From Treponema sp. (lineage in GTDB: Bacteria; Spirochaetota; Spirochaetia; Treponematales; Treponemataceae), in assembly GCA_022510905.1 (NCBI GenBank), contig JAFLSN010000010.1, forward strand, positions 1 to 64,000: a DNA stretch of 64,000 bases, read 5' to 3'. The notes beneath the pieces are model-generated. The model had not been told where the DNA came from and did not search any database. It worked only from the letters and a program-made list of their open reading frames with translations. Position numbers and translations under genes: made by a program. Below are positions 16,996-25,404 of this stretch, one piece after another; within the stretch, counting starts at the first letter, position 1, and the number at the start of each line of letters is the position of its first letter.

Positions 16996-17439
16996 TTAAT
17001 TCTCCAAAATTTTTAACATGGCTGAACGTGGATAAAGCATAAAAACAGGCCTTGTTTTTATTGAACAAGCAAAACTTTTTGGGGCACGACTTTTTGATGC
17101 CATATTTTTTATTTTGTTTGTAACACGTTTGGCACCGGCATTCAGCATTGCAAAATTCATGAGTGGTCTGGTGTGAATGTTACATATTTTTAAGCAATCA
17201 AATGTTTTTTTGTGCGCGCATGTCTGTTTTGTGGCTTTCAGCTCCACATCAGTTTTGTTTTCTGCAAGAATATCCGCAATGTGTTTTTTGCTGAAAGTTC
17301 TTCTGGGCTTTGTTTTCTTTAAAACCAGTTTTTTTTCGGAAAGTTTTTTTCGCTCCAATTCAATTATGGTTGCGTTTTTCTGTGTTTTTTTTACACTGAC
17401 ATCCACATTCAGTTTTTGTTCTTTTGTAAGTTCCGACAT
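16996..17439 (-). CDS. Small lysine-rich protein between parE and parC
   Basis: 147 residues, strongly basic (many Lys, and Arg in the C-terminal part), with no recognised domain. It starts at an ATG 14 bases past the parE stop, preceded by AGGGTGG, and its TAA touches the parC ATG. Its last codons carry the GGAG that serves parC, so translation of this ORF would couple parE to parC. Whether the product matters is uncertain: the composition is repetitive and could be a spacer rather than a folded protein. A nucleic-acid-binding role is a guess from charge alone. Confidence 0.45.
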   Translation of the reverse strand: MSELTKEQKLNVDVSVKKTQKNATIIELERKKLSEKKLVLKKTKPRRTFSKKHIADILAENKTDVELKATKQTCAHKKTFDCLKICNIHTRPLMNFAMLNAGAKRVTNKIKNMASKSRAPKSFACSIKTRPVFMLYPRSAMLKILEN

Positions 17440-17452
17440 TCCGTGCGCCACC

Positions 17453-19597
17453 CTATGCGTCAATATCAGCATTGCTCAGCAGATGTTTTTCGATAAACGC
17501 GCGGCGCTCGGGAGTGTTCTTTCCCATGTAAAAGCCTAGCAGTTTAGGCACGAGCTTTAGCTGGCTTATTTCCACTGGCGTAAGGTGCATGGTCTCCGGG
17601 GCAATGAACTGCCTGAACTCGTCGGGGTTTATTTCGCCCAGGCCTTTAAAGCGCGATGTTTCCGCAGATTTTCCAAGCTTTGCCTGCGCTTTGTCGCGCT
17701 CATCTTCCGAGTAGCAGTAAATATTTTCTTTTTTGTTGCGCACCCTGAACAGCGGCGTTTCCAAAATAAAAATGCGCCCGCTTGTAACAAGTTCTTCAAA
17801 ATAGCCCAGAAAAAATGTCATCACTAAATTGCGAATGTGGTAGCCGTCGTTGTCGGCATCGGTGGCGATCACGATTTTGGAATACTTGAGGTTTTCAACG
17901 TTGCTCTCTATTCCAAGTGCCATCATAAGTTGGTACAGCTCATCGTTCTTGTATATCTCGCTCTGTTTTTTGCCGTACATGTTCTCGGGCTTTCCTCGCA
18001 GGCTGAATATGGCTTGATAGCTTGCGTCCCGCGAATGTGTCATGGTGCCGCTTGCCGAGTCTCCTTCGGTAATAAAAATCATGCTGTTCTCGCCTTTTTC
18101 GCCGTCTTGAACATGATACTTGCAGTCCTTGAGCTTGGGGATTCGTATGCTGATTTTTTTTGCGGCTTCCTTCGCTTCTTTTTTGACGGCGCTGAGTTCT
18201 GTGCGGAGCTTTTCGTTTGCCTGGATTTTCTCATGCAGCTTGCGGGCTGCCTCCGGGTTGTGGTGCAGCCAGTCGTCAAGGCCGCTCTGTGTTTCGCTCA
18301 CAATCCAACCACGGATGTCTGTGTTGCCCAGTTTGTTTTTGGTCTGGCTCTCAAACACCGGATCTTTAACTTTGACCAGCACGGCCGCCGCCATGCCGTC
18401 ACGGATGTCTTCGCTTTTGTAGTTGGTTTTGTAAAAATCGTTTACACCTTTTACAAAACCCTCTTTGAATGCGCTCAAATGGGTGCCACCGTCCGCCGTG
18501 TACTGTCCATTCACAAATGAAAAATAATTCTCGCCATATGCATTCGTGTGGGTGAATGCAAATTTCAGGTGAGTTCCGTTGTAGCTTCCCACGGGATACA
18601 GCGCCGAATCCTCAATCTCTTTGTTGAGCAAATCGAACAGTCCGTTTTCACTGTGAAAATCCTGCCCGTTAAGATGAAGCGTAAGGCCGTTGTTAAGATA
18701 GGCATAATTCCAGATGCGTTTTTCAACAAATTCCATGTTGAAGTGATATTTACCAAAAATGGTTTCGTCTGGCACGAATTCAAAATATGTGCCGTTGGGA
18801 GTCTTTTGCTTTAAAGTGCCGGTGCGTTGTCCTGTGAGTTTTCCCTGCTCAAATGTTGCGTCCGTGCACTGGCCGTCTCTGACAGACACCACGCGAAAAA
18901 AACTTGAAAGGGCGTTCACGGCCTTGGTGCCCACGCCGTTCATTCCCACGCTGAATTGAAACACATCATCGTTGTATTTTGCGCCGGTGTTTATCTCGCT
19001 TACACATTCCACTACTTTTCCGAGCGGAATGCCACGGCCGTAGTCGCGCACTTTTACGCGGTTTTCTTTTATTTCAATGTCAATACGATTTCCATGCCCC
19101 ATTATGAATTCATCGATAGAATTGTCGATAATTTCTTTTAGCAGAACATAGATTCCGTCATTTTGATTTGAGCCGTCGCCAAGACGCCCGATGTACATGC
19201 CGCTTCTTAGGCGAATATGTTCCAATGCATCAAGGTGCTTGATTTGCGACTCATCGTAAGTGGCAGTCTTTTTTGAGGACACGGCTGAAACCGTGGCGCT
19301 TGAGGCCAAAACCGATGAAGTGGAAACCTGCGAAGTTTTTTTGCTGCCACGTGTAGTCTCCGGCTTTTGTTCCGCTTGAGCCGTTTTTTTTGTGACCAAC
19401 TTCCGTGTTGTGGCAGCCTGTTTTGTTTTTGAAGATTTTGAAGTGGTTTTGGACTGCGACATGCGGGCCGCTGTGGCAGCTGGGCCACGGGTACCCGTGT
19501 TTTTTTTTGCTGCCGAATTTGATTTTGCCGCTGGCGCAGACTTTCCCGAGGCAGCTGTATTTGCCACCGTAGATTTTTTTGCTATGTTCCCACTCAT
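17453..19597 (-). CDS. parE: DNA topoisomerase IV/gyrase-type subunit B with basic N-terminal tail
   Basis: About 714 residues. The GHKL ATPase domain carries KEIIDNSIDEF, DYGRGIPLG and GMNGVGTKAVNA. The Toprim domain has ITEGDSASGT and ATDADNDGYHIRNL for metal binding, and RFKGLGEINPDEF follows. Residues 1 to about 113 are a low-complexity tail of Lys, Ala, Ser and Thr not found in standard ParE or GyrB, recalling histone H1-like tails. ATG 19597 is chosen because a promoter (TAGACG-N17-TATACT) ends eight bases before it; this predicts an almost leaderless mRNA. The gene heads a run that continues to the M13 peptidase. EGDSASGT deviates from the usual EGDSAGG, as in other decatenase-like subunits. 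Confidence 0.88.
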   Translation of the reverse strand: MSGNIAKKSTVANTAASGKSAPAAKSNSAAKKNTGTRGPAATAARMSQSKTTSKSSKTKQAATTRKLVTKKTAQAEQKPETTRGSKKTSQVSTSSVLASSATVSAVSSKKTATYDESQIKHLDALEHIRLRSGMYIGRLGDGSNQNDGIYVLLKEIIDNSIDEFIMGHGNRIDIEIKENRVKVRDYGRGIPLGKVVECVSEINTGAKYNDDVFQFSVGMNGVGTKAVNALSSFFRVVSVRDGQCTDATFEQGKLTGQRTGTLKQKTPNGTYFEFVPDETIFGKYHFNMEFVEKRIWNYAYLNNGLTLHLNGQDFHSENGLFDLLNKEIEDSALYPVGSYNGTHLKFAFTHTNAYGENYFSFVNGQYTADGGTHLSAFKEGFVKGVNDFYKTNYKSEDIRDGMAAAVLVKVKDPVFESQTKNKLGNTDIRGWIVSETQSGLDDWLHHNPEAARKLHEKIQANEKLRTELSAVKKEAKEAAKKISIRIPKLKDCKYHVQDGEKGENSMIFITEGDSASGTMTHSRDASYQAIFSLRGKPENMYGKKQSEIYKNDELYQLMMALGIESNVENLKYSKIVIATDADNDGYHIRNLVMTFFLGYFEELVTSGRIFILETPLFRVRNKKENIYCYSEDERDKAQAKLGKSAETSRFKGLGEINPDEFRQFIAPETMHLTPVEISQLKLVPKLLGFYMGKNTPERRAFIEKHLLSNADIDA

Positions 19598-19605
19598 GTT
19601 ATAGA

Positions 19606-19634
19606 AGTATATCGTTTGTGCCACATTTCGTCTA
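19606..19634 (-). promoter_or_regulatory. Promoter of parE
   Basis: TAGACG (19629-19634) and TATACT (19606-19611), spaced 17 bases, end eight bases before the ATG. The -35 box matches the consensus at four of six positions. The message would have a leader of one or two bases. Confidence 0.5.
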
Positions 19635-19651
19635 GGCAAATACATAAGATG

Positions 19652-19740
19652 GAATCAACACACCCCGACGCAAAAGCAAGGCTTCAAGCCAAGGGCTGGT
19701 TTCGCAGAAACGCGGTATGTACCATTTCTGCGTGAATCAT
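19652..19740 (-). repeat. Dispersed repeat, copy R3 (about 89 bp class)
   Basis: Reads on the minus strand from ATTCACGCAGAAATGG through CTTGAAGCCTTGC to GGTGTGTTGATTC. Both family termini are present and the long middle section is absent. It lies between the parE promoter and the deoC leader. Confidence 0.85.
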
Positions 19741-19904
19741 GCAGGATAAAAGCCGCAGTTTGCCACAAATGCTGTTTGGGTTTTAATGCATTTTTCAGAT
19801 ACAAGCTTTTCACCTATGTACTTAAATTAAAAAAATCGCTATACTTAAATTCCACGTGTAGGTAAGGCCGTGGATCACCATGATTGCTTTCCAAGAGGTA
19901 TCAT

Positions 19905-20624
19905 ATGAAGTTGAGCAAAAAGAAATTTGCCGCCATGATTGACCAGACACTGCTTCGCCCTGATGTCACAGAAGCAGAAGTGGAAGTATTTTGCAAACAG
20001 GCCAGTGAGCTTCATTTTGCATCTGTGTGTATAAATCCGCTGTTTGTGCCGCTTGCCCATTCAATACTTGCTTCGTCAAAAGTAAAAGTGTGCACGGTTG
20101 TGGATTTTCCGCTGGGAGCTGGAGGGCTTACAGCAAAGTCTTACGGAGCCACCGCTTCCATTGCGGTCGGTGCAGATGAAGTTGACATCATGATTGACCT
20201 TTCCCTTGTCAAGGCGCACAAGTGGCGTCAGCTTAGAACCCAGCTCAACCATATTATCAAAAGTGTGAGAAAATCATCCGAGCACCGCATTGATGCGGAA
20301 TCCCGCGAGCCTGCGATCGCAAAACTCATTTTGGAAACCAGTGCCCTGAGCGACGAAGAAATTGTTGAAAGCTGTAAATGTGCAAAACGTGTTGGTTTTG
20401 ATTTTGTAAAAACATCAACAGGTTTTGGCTCTGGCGGTGCAACAGTCCATGCCGTGCGTCTTATGCGGCAGACCGTGGGAACAGACATGGGCGTAAAGGC
20501 TTCCGGTGGCATACGCTCCATAAAAGATGCCCTCGCACTTATAGAAGCTGGCGCTTCGCGGATTGGAACTTCTTCAGGAGAAAAATTGCTGGAAAGTTTT
20601 GTTGAATCCGAATACCCAGATTGA
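19905..20624 (+). CDS. deoC: Deoxyribose-phosphate aldolase
   Basis: 239 residues. It splits 2-deoxyribose 5-phosphate into acetaldehyde and glyceraldehyde 3-phosphate in deoxynucleoside breakdown. The Schiff-base lysine is in DFVKTSTGF near residue 168, and the second active-site lysine is in MGVKASGGI near 198. The N-terminal IDQTLLRPD matches the class's usual DHTLLKPD. The ATG at 19905 has AAGAGG ten bases upstream; an ATG seven codons earlier is less likely. The leader contains TATACT (about 19841) and a CCACG/CGTGG hairpin. The stop codon TGA lies inside the terminal TTGATTC of a repeat copy, so the repeat begins exactly at the gene's end. Confidence 0.95.
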   Translation: MKLSKKKFAAMIDQTLLRPDVTEAEVEVFCKQASELHFASVCINPLFVPLAHSILASSKVKVCTVVDFPLGAGGLTAKSYGATASIAVGADEVDIMIDLSLVKAHKWRQLRTQLNHIIKSVRKSSEHRIDAESREPAIAKLILETSALSDEEIVESCKCAKRVGFDFVKTSTGFGSGGATVHAVRLMRQTVGTDMGVKASGGIRSIKDALALIEAGASRIGTSSGEKLLESFVESEYPD

Positions 20625-20822
20625 TTCGTGCGGAAAAGGATACATACGTGTTCCTGCAAAGCTAGCCCATGGCTTTAAGCCTTGCTGCAAGCAGTGGCCA
20701 AACAAAGGGTTATGTTCCTTGACTTCAATACCTCATAAAAAACAATACGCCCCGCAATACATAAAGGTTTCTTTGTCACTATTCAGTTAATCAAGTTTTA
20801 GAAAATCATACCCGCCAAGTGC
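20621..20822 (+). repeat. Dispersed repeat, copy R4 (about 200 bp class)
   Basis: Starts TTGATTCGTGCGGAAAAGG at the deoC stop, runs through AAGCCTTGCTGCAAG, then jumps to the right-hand block (CAATACCTCATAAAAAACAA, AAAGGTTTCTTTGTCACTA, AATCATACCCGCC). Compared with the 330-bp copies, the middle hairpin section is missing. Confidence 0.85.
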
Positions 20823-20840
20823 ATAAAGAAGGGAGCTACA

Positions 20841-20966
20841 ATGCGTTGTGGTTTGTGCGAAAGTGGTGGCTGTGAATTTCTGCGCAAACGGAATTTATTC
20901 AAAACCAATGAACAGCATTTTATTCGCTGCCTGCCGAAAGCTTCCACAGCATGCGGTTTTCTTTGA
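20841..20966 (+). CDS. Possible 41-residue cysteine-rich peptide
   Basis: A short frame begins at an ATG with GAAGGGAGCTACA in front, a good ribosome binding site, and encodes a peptide starting MRCGLCESGGCEFLRK. Five cysteines occur in 41 residues, including CxxC at positions 3-6. It overlaps the 3' end of the opposite-strand metallo-beta-lactamase gene by 47 bases, which argues against it. No family recognised. Confidence 0.25.
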   Translation: MRCGLCESGGCEFLRKRNLFKTNEQHFIRCLPKASTACGFL

Positions 20967-21864
20967 CTTCAAACGTCACTTCGTGTGCGTCATACAGGCA
21001 TGAAAGATATGAGCGCAGGGTGCTTCCGATTAAAATATACTGCCCCACGCCCATAGGAATGCATGCATAGTCTGACACCGCTTTGAGCAGTTCTTCATGT
21101 GTCATGCTCTGGCGCTTTAGCAGCTTTTTTATGAGCAGTTCCGTTTCAATCGTGGCAAGCATATTCACTTCTGCAATTTCATGAATGTCTTCTGCGCCGT
21201 AGCGCTCACCGTGCGATGGAACATAAAAATCCGCCGGCGTGTCGGCAATCAGTTGAAGCGATTTTCGGAATGCAGGTGCATCGTGCATAAACGGAATCCA
21301 GTACCTTTTTATCATTGAAAGTCCGAAGATGGCATCGCCCAAAAAAAACGTCTGCTTTTGATCTGCTTTGTCGTGCACTAAAATTCCCACCTGGTCAAAG
21401 TAATGTCCGGGAAGCGGCACTGTTTCAATAACAATGTCTGCAAGTGCAATCGGCTTTCCGCTGAATACGTGGCTTACAGCTCCAGATGTCTGTGCGCGGT
21501 AAAATGATGTGGAGATTTTTTTGAATGGTCTTCCGCCCCAGATGAGCGCACTCTGCAATTCGGGGAATTCGATGAGGTGGGCTTCATTGCGGCTTGCCCA
21601 TACCTCGCAGCCGGTGTGCTCTACCAAGAAGCCGTTTCCACCGCAGTGGTCGGCATGGGAATGTGTGTTCAAAATTGCCGCTATGTTTTTTTGCGGAAAC
21701 AATTCGGTTAGTGCAATCAAAATATCTTGACCCACAGTCTCGTTTGAGCCCGTATCTATGATGTATATGTTTTTTCCGCTTAATGCAATGCCAATGTTAG
21801 TGTCGTCACGGAACATGCCTGTGTTTGTGGAAAGCTGTATAAAATCATGTGCGTTGATTGCCAC
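20920..21864 (-). CDS. Metallo-beta-lactamase-fold hydrolase
   Basis: About 314 residues. The metal-binding motif HSHADHCGG lies near residue 65-70, further ligands are in PLPGHYFDQVG and FFLGDAIFG, and PSHGE is towards the end. This is the standard order for the glyoxalase II-like superfamily, whose members hydrolyse thioesters, phosphodiesters or lactones. A helical domain of about 80 residues follows the core. The GTG at 21864 is preferred because GGGAGA lies seven bases upstream; ATG codons 11 and 14 codons earlier lack a site. The gene converges with deoC and the repeat behind it. Substrate unknown. Confidence 0.87.
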   Translation of the reverse strand: MAINAHDFIQLSTNTGMFRDDTNIGIALSGKNIYIIDTGSNETVGQDILIALTELFPQKNIAAILNTHSHADHCGGNGFLVEHTGCEVWASRNEAHLIEFPELQSALIWGGRPFKKISTSFYRAQTSGAVSHVFSGKPIALADIVIETVPLPGHYFDQVGILVHDKADQKQTFFLGDAIFGLSMIKRYWIPFMHDAPAFRKSLQLIADTPADFYVPSHGERYGAEDIHEIAEVNMLATIETELLIKKLLKRQSMTHEELLKAVSDYACIPMGVGQYILIGSTLRSYLSCLYDAHEVTFEVKENRMLWKLSAGSE

Positions 21865-22082
21865 AAAAGTCTCCCATAAAAATGCCCGCCAGCCCATCTC
21901 AAACAAGCTGCGATATTATGAATTCCCACTATATCCGAAATCTGAATAAAAATACAGAGGCTTACAAAAAGCGCCTACAGCTTAAAAAAATCACTCCCCC
22001 CGGTGCCTTCTCCGGTGGTATCGACTGGAATCGTGAAGATGCAGTAAAAAATCATTTTGGCGGATATTCTGGTACCAAACTG

Positions 22083-23408
22083 CTACGAAAACAGGCGACG
22101 ACATTCCAGATAAAAACGTTTTTCGCTCGCTTCACCCATGCTAAAGCTTTTTCGGGGAAGCGGCCCCAAAGTGCTGATGGCAGCAAAAAAAGAATCCTTG
22201 CTCACAGGAGGAAGCAGAATGGCAACCGTGTTATCCATTGCACCCAGGCGGAACACCTCATCACTCCCGTGGATGTAATCTATGGAGCTTCCCGCATTCA
22301 AATCGAGGAAGGAATCAAGTTCAGGCTGCAAACGGCTTACAGCCAAATCCTGCACGGCGCTTTCAAGGCAATCATAGCGCATGCTGCCGTTCGGTTCTTT
22401 GAACACAAAGCCAAAACTTGACTTGCTTTTTTCAACAGCAGCAGCCAGCGCAGATGATGTTTCAAACGTTGCTACAGTTCCTCCGAGCCGCTGTTGCACA
22501 AAACCGATCAGCGCAGAAGGGTTTGCACAGAACAGCACCCGGTGGATTGGTTCAAAAGTAAGGCCGCTGTCATAGAGATTCACGACTTCAACCAAAGCAT
22601 AGCGCGCAGGGCTCCGGGAAATCACATTTTCACTTTTTCCATTGGCGAGCTCCTGCGCACGATATTCATTCCAAACGGCTTTTGCAGTGGCAAGCGAATG
22701 GTTCCCATCTCCAACTGCAAACAAAAATGGAGCTCCCGTTTCGTCAGTGTTAGCGGCTTTGAGCACGGAAAGCGCATTGTGCATGGCAGATAGAGCGGCA
22801 TCATCCTGAATCGCCCAGCCAGTAACGTGACCCGATCCAAGCATAAGCTCCCCGTCATATACTGGCGTATTTTTTTTGACCATAGTTCCTACAGATTCAA
22901 CAAAGAGGTGGTCGGGGTCGTTTACAAGCAGCATTATATGCGGACTTTCGAGCGGAGCGCCCTGCCTGATTTCTTTGCGCGGAGGAATGCGATCCAAAAT
23001 AGTGGCTTCCGTTGCGCGGATAAGAGCATGGCTGAACGGCTTCCATTCATAGCTATCAAGGTCAATGGCACAAACGAGTCCGTGCCTGACACGCCCGTAG
23101 GCAGTGTGCCGTTCCACATAAAGACATTCCTGCACTTCATCTGCAAACACATTGCCAGAAAGATAGCCTTTCATAGTTCGCTTGATGGCAGAAATCCGCT
23201 CCGCTTTGTCATCCGCTTCGAGATACACTTCAGGAAGAATAAGATTCAGGGTCGAAGGATTCATTCCCACTGTGGCAGAAACACGTTCCCAATACGATCT
23301 ATCCTGCGTGTACTGATCGCAGGCAATAACGCTCCAAGTTGAAATATCAGCTTTCGCAGGAAGCAGAATGTGTGGAATTGCCAAACCGAATTCAGAAAAA
23401 GTCTTCAT
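22083..23408 (-). CDS. DUF1015 family protein (SerK-like)
   Basis: 441 residues. The N-terminus FGLAIPHILLPAKADISTWSVIACDQYTQD and the later FAVGDGNHSLATAKAVWNEYR block are characteristic of DUF1015, the family containing the free-serine kinases SerK and SbnI. In those enzymes an acidic residue of a ParB/sulfiredoxin-like fold phosphorylates serine; whether this protein does so is not provable here. Family members are common in spirochaetes, clostridia and archaea. A TATACT box ends nine bases before the ATG, giving a leader of about three bases and no ribosome binding site. It diverges from rpoN across a repeat copy. Confidence 0.88.
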   Translation of the reverse strand: MKTFSEFGLAIPHILLPAKADISTWSVIACDQYTQDRSYWERVSATVGMNPSTLNLILPEVYLEADDKAERISAIKRTMKGYLSGNVFADEVQECLYVERHTAYGRVRHGLVCAIDLDSYEWKPFSHALIRATEATILDRIPPRKEIRQGAPLESPHIMLLVNDPDHLFVESVGTMVKKNTPVYDGELMLGSGHVTGWAIQDDAALSAMHNALSVLKAANTDETGAPFLFAVGDGNHSLATAKAVWNEYRAQELANGKSENVISRSPARYALVEVVNLYDSGLTFEPIHRVLFCANPSALIGFVQQRLGGTVATFETSSALAAAVEKSKSSFGFVFKEPNGSMRYDCLESAVQDLAVSRLQPELDSFLDLNAGSSIDYIHGSDEVFRLGAMDNTVAILLPPVSKDSFFAAISTLGPLPRKSFSMGEASEKRFYLECRRLFS

Positions 23409-23556
23409 GTTGCAAAAAGTATACCGCGAAATGCAATTTTGTGCTATAGTATATGCATTGTACCATAAAAGCTGAACAATCCATACGCAGAACAGTATGG
23501 CACGATCCGCTTATGGCGCCGCAGCCGTGCGCTTTTGTGCATGCCGCCTTCAGTAC

Positions 23557-23748
23557 GAATCAACACAAGCCGACGCATAAGGCTGTTATGATTTTTCTGG
23601 AAATTGACAACCGGGCAGTGATAGAGAAATCCTTAGACTTTGCCGGGTGACTTGTTCTTATAAGGTATCGCAGCCAAGGGTGCATACCTTTCGTTTCGTA
23701 CCCACTTGCAGCAAGGTTCAATGCCCATGCTTTTGCAGGAATCGGTTT
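23557..23748 (-). repeat. Dispersed repeat, copy R5 (about 195 bp class)
   Basis: Minus-strand copy with right terminus TGTGTTGATTC (starting 23557), the block CGATACCTTATAAGAACAA and GGTATGCACCCTTGGC. Its left end is eroded near 23740. It fills most of the gap between the DUF1015 gene and rpoN. Confidence 0.8.
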
Positions 23749-23797
23749 CAGTGGCATCGCATGGGCGGTTCTGCTGAATTTGATAAGGAATACCGGA

Positions 23798-25309
23798 ATG
23801 CCGAATTTTGATTTGCAGCAACGCCAAATTCTTTCACAGGCGCAGGTTCTCAGCCAAAGACAGATTCAGTCGCTGGAGCTGCTGTCACTTGCCACCGACG
23901 ATATACGCGAGCGCATCTACCGCGCGGTTGAAGAAAATCCTGCGCTGGTCATCACCAAGGATGCGTTGGCTTCAGGAGTTGATGTAAAGCCTGTCCGTTC
24001 CATGCCCCACGAATCAACCTACACCACCACCCGGACAAGCGCGGCCGGCGCAAGGGCAAGCGACACATTTCAGTCTACGCTGGAAGCAAAACCCGACGAA
24101 CGGCATTCGTTGCAAGAACACTTGCTTTTTCAGCTGCATCTGTTGCCGCTGGATGACACTCGCATCCGACTAGGAGAGCGGCTCATTCACAACCTTGATT
24201 CAAAAGGTTTTCATGTCCTTGCGCCGCTTTCGCTGCTTGATCCAACACAGCCCCAGGAAACTCCCGCGCTGCTGGAAGAATGCATCAAAATCATCCAACA
24301 GTTTGACCCGGTAGGTACTTGTACAAAAAACACAGAAGAAAGCCTTTTTGTGCAGGCACAGAGCCGCCCAAACGCGCCCCAGCTTGCATTGTTTTTACTA
24401 AATGGGCACCTCTCGTTTTTAAATCCTCCGCAGGCGATAAAAATCCTCAAAAAAATAAAAACTTACCAGGCTGAACAAAAAACATTGTTTGCCCGCACGA
24501 CACCAGATGCCCAGACAGAACAGCTCAACCCAAGCGAAGAAAGCGTTCAAACCGCACTCAATTTTATAAAGACACTCGACCCATACCCGGCACGGGATTA
24601 CAGCACGGAAGGCACGCTATTCATCGCTCCAGATGTGTATGTAGAGCCACTGGCAGAAAGCTATGATGAAGACAATGAAGCCAAAGGCATTGTAGTTACC
24701 CCCGAAAAATCCTGGCTGGTACGAACCTCCCGCGACCGCATTCCGCAAGTAGCTGTGAACCCTGAATTTTCACGTTTTTTAAAACATGGGTCAACACTTT
24801 CCAAGGACGGAAAAAAGCTTGTGGAAACAAGTATAAAACGCGCGGAAGATTTTTTAGACACGCTTGAGTTCCGTGCACATACCGTTCAGCGGGCATGTGC
24901 AGCCATTGTAAAACATCAGCATCTTTTTTTTGCAAAAGGCCCAGGCAACCTGCTGCCACTCCGACAGCAGGACATTGCACAGCAACTTGGCGTACATGAA
25001 ACGACCATCTCGCGCATGGCTTCCAGCAAATACTTGCAATGCGAATGGGGACTTTTTGAAATCAAATACTTTTTTACCAATGCGGCAGTGCGTTCTGCCG
25101 CCGCAGCTCCGACTTCCGAGCAAAGCGCAAGCCGCGACAAAGTGATATTCACCATGCAACGCATTCTCGAAGAGCACAAAAATGATAAAAAAAAGCTGAG
25201 TGACCAAAAACTTGCAGAACTATTGGCAAAAGAAGGAATGGCCATTGCCCGGCGCACAGTGGCAAAATATCGCTCGCAGCTTAATATCGAATCATCATTT
25301 AACCGTTGA
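23798..25309 (+). CDS. rpoN: RNA polymerase sigma-54 factor
   Basis: 503 residues. Region I at the start is glutamine- and leucine-rich (QRQILSQAQVLSQRQIQSLELL) and contacts activators and core polymerase. The core-binding region follows, then a helix-turn-helix near residues 390-420 (LRQQDIAQQLGVHETTISRM) and the RpoN box ARRTVAKYR near the C-terminus, which reads the -24 GG element. The RpoN box is complete, so the factor should be functional. ATG 23798 has AAGGA nine bases upstream; a TTG six codons earlier is less likely. The acidic/variable linker between regions I and III is longer than usual. No activator gene lies next to it. Confidence 0.95.
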   Translation: MPNFDLQQRQILSQAQVLSQRQIQSLELLSLATDDIRERIYRAVEENPALVITKDALASGVDVKPVRSMPHESTYTTTRTSAAGARASDTFQSTLEAKPDERHSLQEHLLFQLHLLPLDDTRIRLGERLIHNLDSKGFHVLAPLSLLDPTQPQETPALLEECIKIIQQFDPVGTCTKNTEESLFVQAQSRPNAPQLALFLLNGHLSFLNPPQAIKILKKIKTYQAEQKTLFARTTPDAQTEQLNPSEESVQTALNFIKTLDPYPARDYSTEGTLFIAPDVYVEPLAESYDEDNEAKGIVVTPEKSWLVRTSRDRIPQVAVNPEFSRFLKHGSTLSKDGKKLVETSIKRAEDFLDTLEFRAHTVQRACAAIVKHQHLFFAKGPGNLLPLRQQDIAQQLGVHETTISRMASSKYLQCEWGLFEIKYFFTNAAVRSAAAAPTSEQSASRDKVIFTMQRILEEHKNDKKKLSDQKLAELLAKEGMAIARRTVAKYRSQLNIESSFNR

Positions 25310-25368
25310 ATTTTACAAACCACCCTCCAAAATATACCGCCAAGTGCCACCTGCACCGAAAAGGCTGA

Positions 25369-25397
25369 TTGAACACCCAGTCTTTTTTAGCTATAGT
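25369..25397 (+). promoter_or_regulatory. Promoter of the DTW-domain gene, leaderless
   Basis: TTGAAC (25369-25374) and TATAGT (25392-25397), 17 bases apart. Seven bases separate the -10 box from the ATG at 25405, so the mRNA should start at or one base before it. Confidence 0.6.
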
Positions 25398-25404
25398 CTT
25401 ATAT

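Noticed and set aside
17837..18520. Plus-strand frame of 227 codons opposite parE
   Set aside because: It is antisense to the conserved Toprim and ATPase domains; no start signal.
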